A stretch of 64,000 bases of DNA from Anisus vortex (lineage: Eukaryota > Mollusca > Gastropoda > Planorbidae): assembly GCA_949126835.1 (NCBI GenBank), contig OX421509.1:7958911-8022910 (forward strand), written 5' to 3'. The position numbers were made by a program, and so were the translations under genes. The notes beneath the pieces are model-generated. The model did no database searches and was not told where the DNA came from. It was given only the letters and a program-made list of their open reading frames with translations. Positions within the stretch are counted from its first letter, which is position 1. Each line of letters opens with the position of its first letter. Below, piece after piece: positions 43,507-54,838 of this stretch.

Positions 43507-46500
43507 TTACATGCGCGACAACGTGTCAGCGACCACATTTTGTTTACCTGGTAAATATACCACATTTAAATTATATGCTTGGAGGAATAAGCTCCAGCGA
43601 ATAATTCTTTGGTTCTGTTTAACCCTGGAAAGGAAAACTAAAGGGTTATGATCAGTTAAAATATCAATTGGATATGGAGAACCGTTGATATAAAAATCAA
43701 AATGTTTCAATGCCAGGATTAATCCTAAAAGTTCCTTTTCTATCACACTATAGTTTCTTTGATGCTTATCAAATTTTTGAGAGTAAAAACTAATCGGGTG
43801 TTCCAATGAATCATCACCCTCCTGAGAAATGACCGCTCCCATCCCTGTATCACACGCGTCAACGGTAATTTTAAAGGGTTTACTGTAATTGGGTGTTACT
43901 AATACAGGTGCCTCAGAAAGAACATCTTTTAATTTCTCAAAGGCCTGGTGGCATTCATTAGACCATTTGAAAGTGCAATTCTTCTTTAATAGATTTGTTA
44001 ATGGACATGCAATGGTTGAGAAATTTTGACAGAACCGACGGTAGTACCCCGCCATCCCGAGAAAACTACGGAGTTGTTTACAGGTTTCAGGAACAGGGAA
44101 CTCACGAATAGCCTTAACCTTTGCATTTAATGGTTTTACCAAACCATTTCCCACTATGTGACCTAGATACTCGATGGTTGCATGGCAGAACTGACTCTTA
44201 GTCAAGTTAATGGTGAGATTAGCATGAGTCAATTTCGTAAATAACAAATGTAGTTGATCTAAATGAGATTTAAAATCGTCACTAACGACAACAATATCAT
44301 CGAGGTATGCATGACATTTAGGAATGTCCTGAGTAATGGTATTTATTAACCGTTGAAAAGTAGAGGGTGCATTAACCATACCAAAGGGCATGACCTTAAA
44401 TTTGTACAGTCCGTCAGGGGTTACAAACGATGATATCTCCTGAGCCCTCTCCGTCAGTGGAATCTGAAAATACGCCGTCAATAGGTCAATTTTCGTCACA
44501 AACTTAGCATTACTCACTTGATCTATTAGATCGTCGATTCTTGGTATTGGATAGGAATCAGTTTTTGTCACTTTGTTTACCTTACGGTAGTCCACACAAA
44601 ACCTCATGGATCCATCGGCTTTAGGTACCAATACGCAAGGGGAAGACCAGTCACTACTACTAGGTGTAATAATGTCATTGTCAAGCATGTAGCGAACCTC
44701 TTTACGAATGCATTCTAACTGGATAGGATTTGACCTGTATGGATGTTGTTTAATAGCTTTAGTATTTTCATTTAAAATAACATCATGCTTAACTACACTA
44801 GTTCTACTAGGTACATCTCCAAATAAATGGATATTTTCATTAATTAGACCTTTGATAGCGGATTGTTCGCAATCAGGTAAATGTGCCAATTTTTCATTTA
44901 GGTTTTTCAGAGCCTTTGTATTTTGCAGTTTGCTTTCTGCCACTTCACGCTCAATTTCGGGTGAATTATTCCCGACTTTAATAACAGTGTTTACCGAGGC
45001 AACAACATTTTGTTCTTCTCTGGTAATGTATGGTTTCAACATATTGATATGGCACACTCGTTGCGATTTCCGTCTATCAGGGGTCTTTACAAGATAGTTA
45101 ACCTCACTAAGCTTAGCCATAACCTCGTAGGGTCCTGTAAACTTGGCACTCAGGGGTTGACCAGACAGTGGCGTCAGCATGAGAACTTTATCACCAGGTT
45201 GGAAGATACGGGTTCTTGCGTTGACGTCATAATAGACCTTCATCTTGTCTTGTGCCTGCAAAAGATTAGATCTGACAACTTTTAATGCATTATACAGTCT
45301 ATTTTTAAAATTTTCCACGTATGTCAGTAGACCAGTGTCTTCAGTGGATGACAACCATGTCTCTTGTAACAGCTTTAGTGGTCCACGAACTGTGTGTCCG
45401 AATACCAGTTCAAAGGGACTGAAACCAAGAGATTCTTGTACAGCCTCTCTGGTTGCGAAGAGTGCGAAGGGAATACCACGATCCCAGTCGTCGTTATGCT
45501 CGAAACAGAAAGTACGGAGCATATTCTTCAATGTTTGGTGGTATCGTTCCAGTGCGCCTTGACTCTGTGGATGATATGCACTCGATACTGCATGACGAAT
45601 ACCCAGCCGTTCTAAGACTTGGCGAAATAACTTCGATGTGAAATTTGAACCTTGATCTGACTGCACGGTTTTCGGAAGACCATATCGGGTGAAGAATCCG
45701 ATAAGTGCATCAGATATTTTGTCGGCATTGATGCTACGTAGAGGAATAGCCTCTGGAAATCTCGTTGCCGAACACATTATAGTGAACAGATACTGGTGGC
45801 CAGCCTTAGTTTTAGGCAACGGACCGACGCAGTCTATAATGATGTGACTGAAGGGTTCTGAGAATGCTGGTATGGGTCGTAGAGGAGCTACCGGAATGGT
45901 CTGATTTGGCTTGCCGACCATCTGGCAGACATGACATGATCTGCAAAACGATGTGACGTCACGACGTAGGCCAGGCCAGAAGAAATATGGAAGAATCCTG
46001 TCGAAGGTTTTCTGTATCCCTAGGTGACCAGCATACGATGAATCATGGGCCATATGTAGTATGTCCTTGCGGTATACATTGGGTACCACGATTTGATGTA
46101 CTTCGCTGCATGTTTCATCGTCGTTTTCTTTCCCTCTCCATTTCCTCATCAACAACTCGTCCCTCAGGTAATAACCTGCGGCCATTGTTTCTAATTCTCC
46201 TTCATTCTTTGCTTCTTCTTTTAGTTTCTCGATCTCTGGATCTTTGCCTTGAGCAAGAATGAGTAGTTGTCTAGGCGACAAATTATTTTGATCAGTATGA
46301 CTTGAGTAACCACCTAGAACATCCGCCATGAAGGTTGCTTGCAAGTCAATCTCTGGTGTTGGTTCTGGTTTCTTTGTCGATTCATTAGTCATCTGCTGTT
46401 TCTCCATAGCTCTGGTGATAACACATACTGAATTTTCAGTATTCTTACACTGAACAGAGTCTTTGGTTTCTTTAAGTACAGGATGTACCTGATTCTTGGC

Positions 46501-48273
46501 AATGTCACTTCCTAAAAGTAATGAAATGCCTCTGTAGGGAAATTTCTTCACTATCCCAACAATAACAGATCCAGTGAAGTAATTACTCTTCAACTGTATA
46601 CGATGTAACGGTGCCGTGAGTGTTCCAGCCATAGTACTGATTAAGGCATACTGGCCTGTATGAGTCAATTTCGACGTTGGTACAGTATTCTTCAACAGTA
46701 GAGATATATCAGCACCGGAGTCACGTAGAATGTTAATCTTCCGTTCTCTAGCTTGATTATCTATAGGTGACACATAGCCCTCGCTAACATCCGATAGCAT
46801 GCACTCGGGTAGTTCTCTGCCTACTGAGTTTCTTGCTACACTACTGCCTCCATAAGTAAACGTTTTATTTACTGATTGTTCATCTGTCACACTCCCTTTG
46901 GAGTTGAAACTAGAATGTTCAATAGCCTCGGTCTTCATTTCAAAGACTTTTTCCGACTTTGAGCAACTTGGACATGCGTGTTTCGCCATCTCCTCATGAC
47001 TAACATCAAATGTCTTTCTATCAGCTTTAATTCTTTTGTGGGCAGTTTTATTTATGTGAGTTTCAGTTTGTACGGCGATGTGTGATAAAACCACGTTGTT
47101 CTTGTTTTTAATGGGTCTTTTCTCTTTATGTAGACTCCAACAATTCTCTTTTATATGTCCATCTTTCTTACAGAATGTACAGGTAATTCTCTTTTGTACA
47201 AAACTTGAATTCTCTTGTTTATCGGCTTTTTGTTTACTTTTATCATCTGTCGATCTTAACTTCCTCTCTGTATTACTGTTTTGAGTCCTCAAACTTGTTC
47301 TGTCATTTTGAAAATAATGGCTATGCGGGTGAATAATGACGTATTCATCGGCTTTAACTGCTGCTTGTTCTGCTATTTCAATACCACGATCAGCCAAATG
47401 AACTTTTATATCAGTGCGAATCTTCTCAGTAAAATCCTCCATCAGTATGAGATTATATAGTTTCTCATAATCTTTATTCACATTCTTAGAACGTAACCAT
47501 CGATCAAAATACTTTTTCTCTAATCTCAGGAAATCAACATGTGAAACTTCTGGTTCTTTCTTGTACGCACGATATAACTTTCGATACTTTTCTGGAGTTA
47601 GAACATAACTCAATAGTACTCTGCTCTTTATTAGTTCATAATCATTGCATTCCTCTGGAGTCAAATTCAATACAACATCTAGAGCCTTGCCTTTTGTTAG
47701 AGCTGAACGTAAAAGTACTGCTTTCTTATCTTCAGGAAATTTATAATCAATCGAGTTTCTCTCGAAGACCATAAAGAACTCATCAATCTCTATGTTCTCC
47801 ATGCTTGGTACATGCTTTTTAAACTTATATAGTTCCACATTATTTGTTTCCTGCATCGTATGAGTTGACGAACGAGACTTTGCCAATTCAATCCTTTCAT
47901 TACTAGCGATTCTTTCTTTTTCCAATTGTAATTCTAACTTCTTCATTTCTAACTGGAATTTCATTTCTGCACTTAGTTCATTTCCATTCATTTTAAAATC
48001 ATGGTTATTTATGTCTGTTTTCAGGGTTTCTGATACATTGAGAACCACTGATTCTTCATTATTCATAGTATTTTCTTCAAGCATTCTACCATGTCTTTTC
48101 AAACAGTCCTTAATATCTTGAATCAATTTACTCCTAACTGGTGTAACTTCAGTAATGTCTATTCCCAGAGAGTTTGCCATCTCTTTTAACTGGGTTAGTG
48201 ACATGCTAGTTAACTGTTCTGACGTGATAGCAAAAATATTCAATTGCTCCAACGTAAGATTAGCTTCCGCCAT
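43507..48273 (-). CDS. Element C gag-pol polyprotein (gag-PR-INT-RT-RH)
   Basis: 1588 codons, ATG at 48273, no internal stop. Residues about 22-60 are a SAP-like segment (MSLTQLKEMANSLGID). Residues 100-135 are charged coiled coil. A SCAN-like capsid region follows (YRKLYRAYKKEPEVSHVDFL, IRTDIKVHLADRG). CCHC knuckle at 365-378 (CTFCKKDGHIKENC). Protease DSG at 518. HHCC module about 735-790. Integrase D814, D873, E909 (DD35E). RT has FCVDYRKVNK, VMPFGMVNAPSTFQ and catalytic YLDD at 1323-1326. RNase H carries VDACDTGMGAV (D1472), LTDHNPLVFL and VVADTLSRM at the end. All expected catalytic residues are present. Integrase precedes RT in a Ty3/gypsy-type protein, the Gmr1 arrangement. Gag and pol are fused in one frame, so protease must set the product ratio. 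Confidence 0.96.
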   Translation of the reverse strand: MAEANLTLEQLNIFAITSEQLTSMSLTQLKEMANSLGIDITEVTPVRSKLIQDIKDCLKRHGRMLEENTMNNEESVVLNVSETLKTDINNHDFKMNGNELSAEMKFQLEMKKLELQLEKERIASNERIELAKSRSSTHTMQETNNVELYKFKKHVPSMENIEIDEFFMVFERNSIDYKFPEDKKAVLLRSALTKGKALDVVLNLTPEECNDYELIKSRVLLSYVLTPEKYRKLYRAYKKEPEVSHVDFLRLEKKYFDRWLRSKNVNKDYEKLYNLILMEDFTEKIRTDIKVHLADRGIEIAEQAAVKADEYVIIHPHSHYFQNDRTSLRTQNSNTERKLRSTDDKSKQKADKQENSSFVQKRITCTFCKKDGHIKENCWSLHKEKRPIKNKNNVVLSHIAVQTETHINKTAHKRIKADRKTFDVSHEEMAKHACPSCSKSEKVFEMKTEAIEHSSFNSKGSVTDEQSVNKTFTYGGSSVARNSVGRELPECMLSDVSEGYVSPIDNQARERKINILRDSGADISLLLKNTVPTSKLTHTGQYALISTMAGTLTAPLHRIQLKSNYFTGSVIVGIVKKFPYRGISLLLGSDIAKNQVHPVLKETKDSVQCKNTENSVCVITRAMEKQQMTNESTKKPEPTPEIDLQATFMADVLGGYSSHTDQNNLSPRQLLILAQGKDPEIEKLKEEAKNEGELETMAAGYYLRDELLMRKWRGKENDDETCSEVHQIVVPNVYRKDILHMAHDSSYAGHLGIQKTFDRILPYFFWPGLRRDVTSFCRSCHVCQMVGKPNQTIPVAPLRPIPAFSEPFSHIIIDCVGPLPKTKAGHQYLFTIMCSATRFPEAIPLRSINADKISDALIGFFTRYGLPKTVQSDQGSNFTSKLFRQVLERLGIRHAVSSAYHPQSQGALERYHQTLKNMLRTFCFEHNDDWDRGIPFALFATREAVQESLGFSPFELVFGHTVRGPLKLLQETWLSSTEDTGLLTYVENFKNRLYNALKVVRSNLLQAQDKMKVYYDVNARTRIFQPGDKVLMLTPLSGQPLSAKFTGPYEVMAKLSEVNYLVKTPDRRKSQRVCHINMLKPYITREEQNVVASVNTVIKVGNNSPEIEREVAESKLQNTKALKNLNEKLAHLPDCEQSAIKGLINENIHLFGDVPSRTSVVKHDVILNENTKAIKQHPYRSNPIQLECIRKEVRYMLDNDIITPSSSDWSSPCVLVPKADGSMRFCVDYRKVNKVTKTDSYPIPRIDDLIDQVSNAKFVTKIDLLTAYFQIPLTERAQEISSFVTPDGLYKFKVMPFGMVNAPSTFQRLINTITQDIPKCHAYLDDIVVVSDDFKSHLDQLHLLFTKLTHANLTINLTKSQFCHATIEYLGHIVGNGLVKPLNAKVKAIREFPVPETCKQLRSFLGMAGYYRRFCQNFSTIACPLTNLLKKNCTFKWSNECHQAFEKLKDVLSEAPVLVTPNYSKPFKITVDACDTGMGAVISQEGDDSLEHPISFYSQKFDKHQRNYSVIEKELLGLILALKHFDFYINGSPYPIDILTDHNPLVFLSRVKQNQRIIRWSLFLQAYNLNVVYLPGKQNVVADTLSRM

Positions 48274-48552
48274 GTTTTATATTAATGACGTAAATAGAAG
48301 ATAAAAAATTCAACTTTACCTTTCATAAAGTCCTTTGAAATATTTTTACACCACTGTTAATTTGTAGAAGATAAATTTTAAGGATGGTTGTGTACAAAGC
48401 TGACAACAGTATGTCCGAACACAGACAGTGCCTCCCACGTAGACAGAATTTGAATAAATATTTGTTGTAAATCGTTTTCACTAAAACAGTTGTATATTCT
48501 TAATTTCTTATACATACAAACTTTAGATCCAGGACTTGAGCCCCCAATCTTT
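48274..48552 (-). promoter_or_regulatory. Element C leader and probable primer-binding site
   Basis: About 280 bp between the 5' LTR and ATG. Seven bases inside the LTR edge the minus strand reads TGGGGGCTCAAGTCCTGGAT, a TGG-started candidate primer-binding site. The matching tRNA was not identified. Confidence 0.45.
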
Positions 48553-49152
48553 TGTCACGTGCGAAATCAGCTACTGACGTTAGATGATATTTTTAGTAAT
48601 GTATTATTATATATTATTTTGATTCATATCCATCTTGGATCTCACAAGGTTGTATAAGAATTTATATTGATGTTATTGAATTAGTTTTGATGTTTATTTG
48701 ACTCGTCGCGATATGAATCTTTTGTGTATAAAGTGATTTAGATAAACTGTACCTTAATATATAGGAAATCCACAATCCTGTTTGAAATTGAACACAAATT
48801 TTATTCCAACAAGTTGAGATGATAAAATATAACAATACCACAGAATACATGTACCAGTATTATATAATGAAACTTAATCAGTTGAGATTCTTCTATAATG
48901 AGTTAAGCTGTAATCCTATCTTTAAGAAAGTGGTCAAAAACAGTCCTCACACATTAGCGCCCAAACTAGAACTAAACTAAACGGTATTCCACCCTCGTGC
49001 ATATGACGTATTTTATCGCTATGACGTAGTGTCTAGACATATGCATGTTTTATTCCTAACACGGAAACATTTCGGGTTTAAGATTATTTCATTTTAACTT
49101 TAGTTAATAATAACAAAACCAATATAATATGGAAATAAATCTACTCGTAACA
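48553..49152 (-). repeat. LTR of element C (5' LTR)
   Basis: 600 bp, same ends and length as 42050..42649. Confidence 0.95.
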
Positions 49153-49156
49153 TTAC

Positions 49157-49904
49157 ACACATACACTAACACACGTATATCCAATCATAAAAATATCGTT
49201 TATATGGCGCTCGGCGCTGTTGGTGCAGATAACTTCGGGCTGGTTAGGAATTCTCTTTCCCCGTGCCGGGACTGGATTAGCGGTTAATGTTAGTGTCTAT
49301 TTTTCCGGGTTTGGATACCGGGAACTACGGCGGGTTCCTACGGGGAGGTTGACAGGGCAGTTGTCGGGTTCTCGGCGGTCTCTAGTTGTCGGGCAGGCTG
49401 ATGCGGCGGCGGTGGGTCTCTCTGCTGACGTCTCGGGTGCCGGTACGTTGATGCGGGGCCAGAGGGTGGCGACCTGGCGGTTGGGGCGGCAAATCTGGCG
49501 TAATGGGGTGGCAAATTTGGTTGCTTGTGTGTCTGGGGTGACGTAGGCTGGGGTGACGTAGGCGTAGGCTGGGGTGGCGTAAGCGTAGGCTGGGGTGTCG
49601 TAGGCGTAGGCTGGGGTGGCGTAAGCGTAGGCTGGGGTGTCGTAGGCGTAGGCTGGGGTGGCGTAAGCGTAGGCTGGGGTGGCGTAGGCTGCGTAAAGTG
49701 GCGAGCCTGGTTTGATGGGTTGATGGATCTGGTTGCTGGCGTTGGGATGACGGGTCTGGTTGCTGGCTTAGAGTCTTTGTGTTGTAGAGAGATGAGCCCC
49801 CATCCAGGGTCGGTTTCAGAATCGGCGTAGTCCTCGGGTTGTTGCTGTTGACAGTGCGCTGAACGGCTTGAAGTTCAGATAATCCCGGACACGAGGTCCC
49901 ACTT
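49157..49904 (-). promoter_or_regulatory. Element B leader with 21/42-bp repeats
   Basis: Part of B between C and the B 5' LTR. The LTR-proximal end gives TGGGACCTCGTGTCCGGGAT on the minus strand, starting three bases inside, a candidate primer-binding site. At 49541-49690 there is a tandem array of 21-bp gtaggctggggtggcgtaagc-type units, in a 42-bp higher-order form. Open frames over it are repeat artefacts. Confidence 0.6.
49541..49690. repeat. 21/42-bp tandem repeat in element B leader
   Basis: Alternating half-units ending in ggtggc and ggtgtc, about seven half-units. Confidence 0.9.
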
Positions 49905-51185
49905 TGTCACGACGTGGCAATTGAGAGGGGGGTAATAATGGCTGGTTGTCTTAGAGATATGAGGTGCCGATGCTGTAGTTGACCTGGAATATTTATTTGT
50001 TCTCTACTGGCTCGCTTAGATGTTATTAAACACACACAAACAGACAGTTCTAAGTTAGGCAAGCAAGTCTCTGGTTACGTTTCAGGTGTTTATTTATGAT
50101 TCAAATTCAATATCCAATGATGAGATACACATACTAACATGCAGGGGAGATATAATGCTTGAGATATATGCACAGGAACGTCTAACACTCAGTATACTGT
50201 GTTGTTGCGGAATCCAAGTTTAGGCTACGTAACTATAATGAGGGAATTACGATTACTGGCTAAGTATCTGCAAGTCCAAGTAACAATTCGGGAGCTAGAC
50301 CAAAACGATGTGTCTAGCTCGGGAGCTGGGGGAGATCTGCTTTAGTTTAGTTGGGCGGGCTTTTCGTGGACATTAGTCACCTGACCCAAGGTTAATTTGG
50401 TTGGCTTACAGTTAATTACATCCTATTCTCATTGGCTAGATTGAATATACATTTGCATAAGAAAAGCTTATTGGAGCCAAAAATGGATTGGGGGTCGGGG
50501 TTGCGAGGGCGGAAAGGGGGGGGGAGAGGTCTAGATGAAAGACAATTGATACAGACGTCATGCTGAGTGGGGGAATTTATCTCCCTTTGGTAGAATTTTA
50601 AGTAGTTAACTCAAGTGGCTGGGGGGGGGGGGGGGGGTTTCGGACGAGAATTAGTTATATGTGTGCGAACTGGGTTCCCTGGTCAACGCTCAGGGAACGA
50701 CCGTCTCAAAGCAATTGCATAACATGCCGCTAAGCTGGGGGGATATAAAAGGGGGTGGGGGTGGCGGGGACGCGAAGAGGAGGGGGTGAGTGAGGGATCG
50801 AGTAATGACTCGCTACACATGCGTTAAAATAGTACAAGATATAAATACATTAAGACATGATATGAATACATTAATATAGCATAGGATAAAATATATACAT
50901 TCTAACTAACACATTCGTACCCATTCAACCAAGATGTAGTACCAAGTTGAATCGTATTAGTCAGTAGACTCTGAATTTGGGCGTAGTACAAGAGTATAGT
51001 GAAGGGTAGAGAAACAGGTGAGAAAGAGTGATGGGGAGATGTAATTGCGTAAGGGAGGGAGAGGATAGTGACGTCAGACTAACCTTCTCTCTATTCTAGC
51101 TAAACTTAAGCTAATCTAAGGTTCTAGTTATACACTACTATCTATCTAAGTGCTAATAGTCACGATTAAATCCAGAATTGTGACA
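49905..51185 (-). repeat. LTR of element B (5' LTR)
   Basis: 1281 bp. It differs from the other B LTR mainly in homopolymer lengths and a few substitutions. Confidence 0.93.
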
Positions 51186-52576
51186 GTGTATGTGTGTGTT
51201 TGTATTAAGTGTATGTGTGTGTTTGTATTAAGTGTATGTGTGTGTTTGTATTAAGTGCATGTGTGTGTTTGTATTAAGTGCATGTGTGTGTTTGTATAAA
51301 GTGCATGTGTGTGTTTGTATAAAGTGTATGTGTGTGCTTGTATTAAGTGTATGTGTATGTTTGTATAAAGTGTATATGTGTGTTTGTATTAAGTGCATTT
51401 GTGTGTTTGTATAAAGTGTATGTGTGTGTTTGTATAAAGTGTATGTGTGTGTTTGTATTAAGTGTATGTGTGTGTTTGTATTAAGTGCATGTGTGTGTTT
51501 GTATTAAGGGCATGTGTGTGTTTGTATTAAGTGTATGTGTGTGTTTGTATAAAGTGTATGTGTGTGTTTGTATTAAGTACATGTGTGTATTTGTATTAGG
51601 TGTATGTGTGTGTTTGTATTAAATGCATGTGTGTGCTTGTATTAAGTGCATGTGTGTGTTTGTATTAAGTGTATGTGTGTGTTTGTATTAAGTGCATGTG
51701 TGTGTTTGTATTAAATGCATGTGTGTGTTTGTATTAAGTGCATGTGTGTGTTTGTATTAAGTGCATGTGTGTGTTTGTATTAAGTGCATGTGTGTGTTTG
51801 TATAAAGTGCAATTGTGTGTTTGTATAAAGTGTATGTGTAAGTTTGTATAAAGTGTATATGTGTGTTTGTATAAAGTGTATGTGTGTGTTTGTATTAAGT
51901 ACATGTGTGTATTTTTATTAGGTGTATGTGTGTGTTTGTATTAAGTGCATGTGTGTGTTTGTATTAAGTGCATGTGTGTGTTTGTATTAAGTGTATGTGT
52001 GTGTTTGTATTAAGTGCATGTGTGTGTTTGTATTAAATGCATGTGTGTGTTTGTATTAAGTGCATGTGTGTGTTTGTAATAAGTGCATGTGTGTGTTTGT
52101 ATTAAGTGCATGTGTGTGTGTATGTATAAAGTGCAATTGTGTGTTTGTATAAAGTATATGTGTGTGCTTGTATTAAGTGTATGTGTGTGTGTTTGTATAA
52201 AGTGTATATGTGTCTTTGTATTAAGTGCATTTCTGTGTTAGTATAAAGTGTATGTGTTTGTTTGTATAAAGTGTATGTGTGTGTTTGTATTAAGTGCATG
52301 TGTGTGTTTGTATAAAGTGTATGTGTGTCTTTGTATTAAGTGTATGTGTGTGTTTGTATAAAGTGTATGTGTGTGTTTGTATTAAGTGCATGTGTGTGTT
52401 TGTATTAAGTGAATGTGTGTGCTTGTATTAAGTGTATGTATATGTTTGTATAAAGTGTATATGTGTGTTTGTATTTAGTGCATTTGTGTGTTAGTATAAA
52501 GTGTATGTGTGTGTTTGTATAAAGTGTATGTGTGTGTTTGTATTAAGTGTATGTGTGTGTTTGTATTAAGTGTATG
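51186..52576. repeat. 23-bp minisatellite, middle part
   Basis: About 60 copies of the same unit as 35689-35946, with variants (gcatgtg, gtatgtg, aaagtg). It shows patches of longer-range repetition, for example 51590-51800 resembles 51890-52110. Confidence 0.95.
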
Positions 52577-53949
52577 TGTCACGATTCTGGAATTAAATCG
52601 CGACACTTAGCACTCATGGATAGATCATAGCTCAGAAGTAGTGTAGAACTAGAAACATAGGTTAGCGTAGAGTTAGATTAGGGAGTAGAAAAGTAGCCTG
52701 GAGCTATTACACTCTCCCTCTCTCACGCAATAGGAACACCCCAACCATCCCTTCTCCTCACCTCTCTTTAACCCTCTCTACACTTTTTCATTCCCGAATT
52801 CAGAGTTGCTACTTGATTCAGCCAATTGGTATTACACTATTTGTATGTGTGATTGTATGTGTGTATGTATATATGTATAATGTATGTATATATATATATA
52901 TATATATTCTATTATGCTGTCAATTATGATTCATGTTGTATTTGGATAGTAACTACTCATTTATTTTGCTAAACTCAGCATACACGTAAAACCCCCACCC
53001 ACCTGTAGAAACCCCCACCCACCTGTAGACACCCCCACCCACTGCTACACCTTTTTCGTTATCTCCCCTCTTCGTCCCCTACTCAGCGCCCGTGGTCGAG
53101 CCCTTGATCCACTCGTCGTAGTGACATCTGGAGCGAAGCGTCTCGCACACACGTAAGCGCCTCGGGCTGAGCTCGATCAATAGACACAGGCACATCAAGG
53201 GAGATAAGTCATTATCTTATCCTTTGTGTCTCCGTATACGTCTACACCCCCCCTCCGCCCCTGGGCCCCACCCCGCAAAATCGGCGGTATCAATTGTTCA
53301 CCTACACCCACCCCTAATTTTCCCCCCAATAGTCAATCTTCTATGCAAGTATATTTCAAACCAGCAAACCAGAACATATGTAATTCTAAACTTATGTAGC
53401 TATCCAATCAAATTGACCACTGATCACGTGACTAAAATCCAGGAAAGCGCGCTTAACTAGTTTAAGGGGACTTCAGCTCAAGCGTTAGGTGGAGAAGGTT
53501 GTTCGATTATAGCCTCCACTTATTCAGTTCGTTCCATAGGATATACCGCCTGCATGTGTATAGATAGATATTTTGTAAGTCTAAGTATTTTCATGAACAC
53601 AGCTTCGTTTGCCTAATGTTGGATAACCTAGCAGTACCATGTGTTGAGTGTTAACTGAAGCCTGTGCAAATTCGTATATGTATCTTGCCATTGAGTGAAG
53701 AATTGAAATGACAATAAACACCTGAACTTAACCAGCGATTTATTTGCCTACTTAGAACTATCTGTTGTGTCCGTCATAATATCTACGAGCCAGAGAGAGA
53801 AATAATAATTATTCCAGGACGATTCCAGTCACGGTAATTCATACCCCACGACGACCTGCCACTACTACCCCACTCACCTACGACTCTGCACCCCTCTCAT
53901 CGCCCAACTTCTTCCAGGTTGATGTCCTAATCCTAAACACATCCTGACA
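52577..53949 (+). mobile_element. Solo LTR related to element B, opposite orientation
   Basis: 1373 bp starting TGTCACGATTCTGG and ending ATCCTGACA, with a 5-bp duplication GTATG (52572-52576, 53950-53954) from the minisatellite. Its first 150 bp align with the reverse complement of B's LTR end (tgtcacaattctgg...), so it is a diverged relative lying on the plus strand. An AATAAA at about 53713 fits an LTR polyadenylation signal. No internal sequence remains, so it arose by LTR-LTR recombination. It contains a short aaacccccacccacctgtag tandem at 52990-53045. Confidence 0.85.
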
Positions 53950-54838
53950 GTATGTGTGTGTTTGTATAAAGTGTATGTGTGTGTTTGTATTAAATGCATG
54001 TGTGTATTTGTATTAAGTGTATGTGTGTGTTTGTATTAAGTGCATGTGTGTGTTTGTATTAACTGCATGTGTGTGTTTGTATTAAGTGCATGTGTGTGTT
54101 TGTATTAAGTGCAAGTGTGTGTTTGTTTTAAGTGCATGTGTGTGTTTGTATAAAGTGCATGTGTGTGTTTGTATTAAGTGCATGTGTGTGTTTGTATAAA
54201 GTGTATGTGTGTGTTTGTATTAAGTGCATGTGTGTGTTTCTATTAGGTGCATGAATGTGTGTGTTTGTATTAAGTGTATGTGTGTGTTTGTATAAAGTGT
54301 ATGTGTGTGTTTGTATTAAGTGTATGTGTGTGTTTGTATTAAGTGTATATGTGTGTTTGTATTAAGTGCATGTGTGTTGGTATTAAGTGCATGTGTGTGT
54401 TTGTATTTACTGCATGTGTGTGTTTGTATTAAGTGCATGTGTGCGTTTGTATTAAGTGCATGTGTGTGTTTGTATTAAGTGCTTGTGTTTGTTTGTATTA
54501 AGTGTATGTGTGTGTTTGTATTAAGTGCATGTGTGTGTTTGTATTAAGTGCATGTGTTTGTTTGTATTAAGTACATGTGTGTGTTTGTATTAAGTGCATG
54601 TGTGTGTTTGTGTAAGTGCATGTGTGTGTTTGTATTAAGTGCATGTGTGTGTTTATGTAAGTGCATGTGTGTGTTTGTATTAAGTGCATGGGTGTTTTGT
54701 ATTAAGTGCATGTGTGTGTTTGTATTAAGTGCATATGTGTGTTTGTATTAAGTGAATGTGTGTGTTTGTATTAAGTGTATGTGTGTGTTTGTATTAAGTG
54801 CATGTGTGTGTTTGTATTAAGTGTATGTGTGTGTTTGT
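53950..54838. repeat. 23-bp minisatellite, right part
   Basis: About 38 copies continuing the array after the solo LTR. A few units are shortened (tttgtgtaagtgcatg). Confidence 0.95.

Larger units (their letters stand above)
42050..49152 (-). mobile_element. LTR retrotransposon C, intact Gmr1-type element nested in B
   Basis: Two 600-bp LTRs (42050..42649, 48553..49152), TGTCACG...GTAACA, flanked by a 4-bp duplication TTAC (42046-42049, 49153-49156). One 1588-codon minus-strand frame encodes all gag and pol domains. A polypurine tract (complement of ctcgcccccccttaa, 42650-42664) abuts the 3' LTR. The insertion lies in B's leader between the B 5' LTR and gag. Total 7103 bp. It looks potentially active by sequence. 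Confidence 0.95.
35947..51185 (-). mobile_element. LTR retrotransposon B, Ty3/gypsy with INT before RT, split by element C
   Basis: LTRs 35947..37225 (1279 bp) and 49905..51185 (1281 bp), TGTCACG...TGACA, flanked by a 5-bp duplication GTGTA (35942-35946, 51186-51190) taken from the minisatellite. LTRs differ at a handful of sites (G-run lengths, aagaaagctt versus aagaaaagctt, one G/A). Element C sits in the 5' leader. Without C and its duplication, B is about 8.13 kb. It has gag and pol in two overlapping frames on the minus strand. Confidence 0.93.

Noticed and set aside
35689..54838. Possible CRISPR-like array of 23-bp repeats
   Set aside because: Units are directly adjacent with no unique spacers, and the context is eukaryotic; it is a minisatellite.
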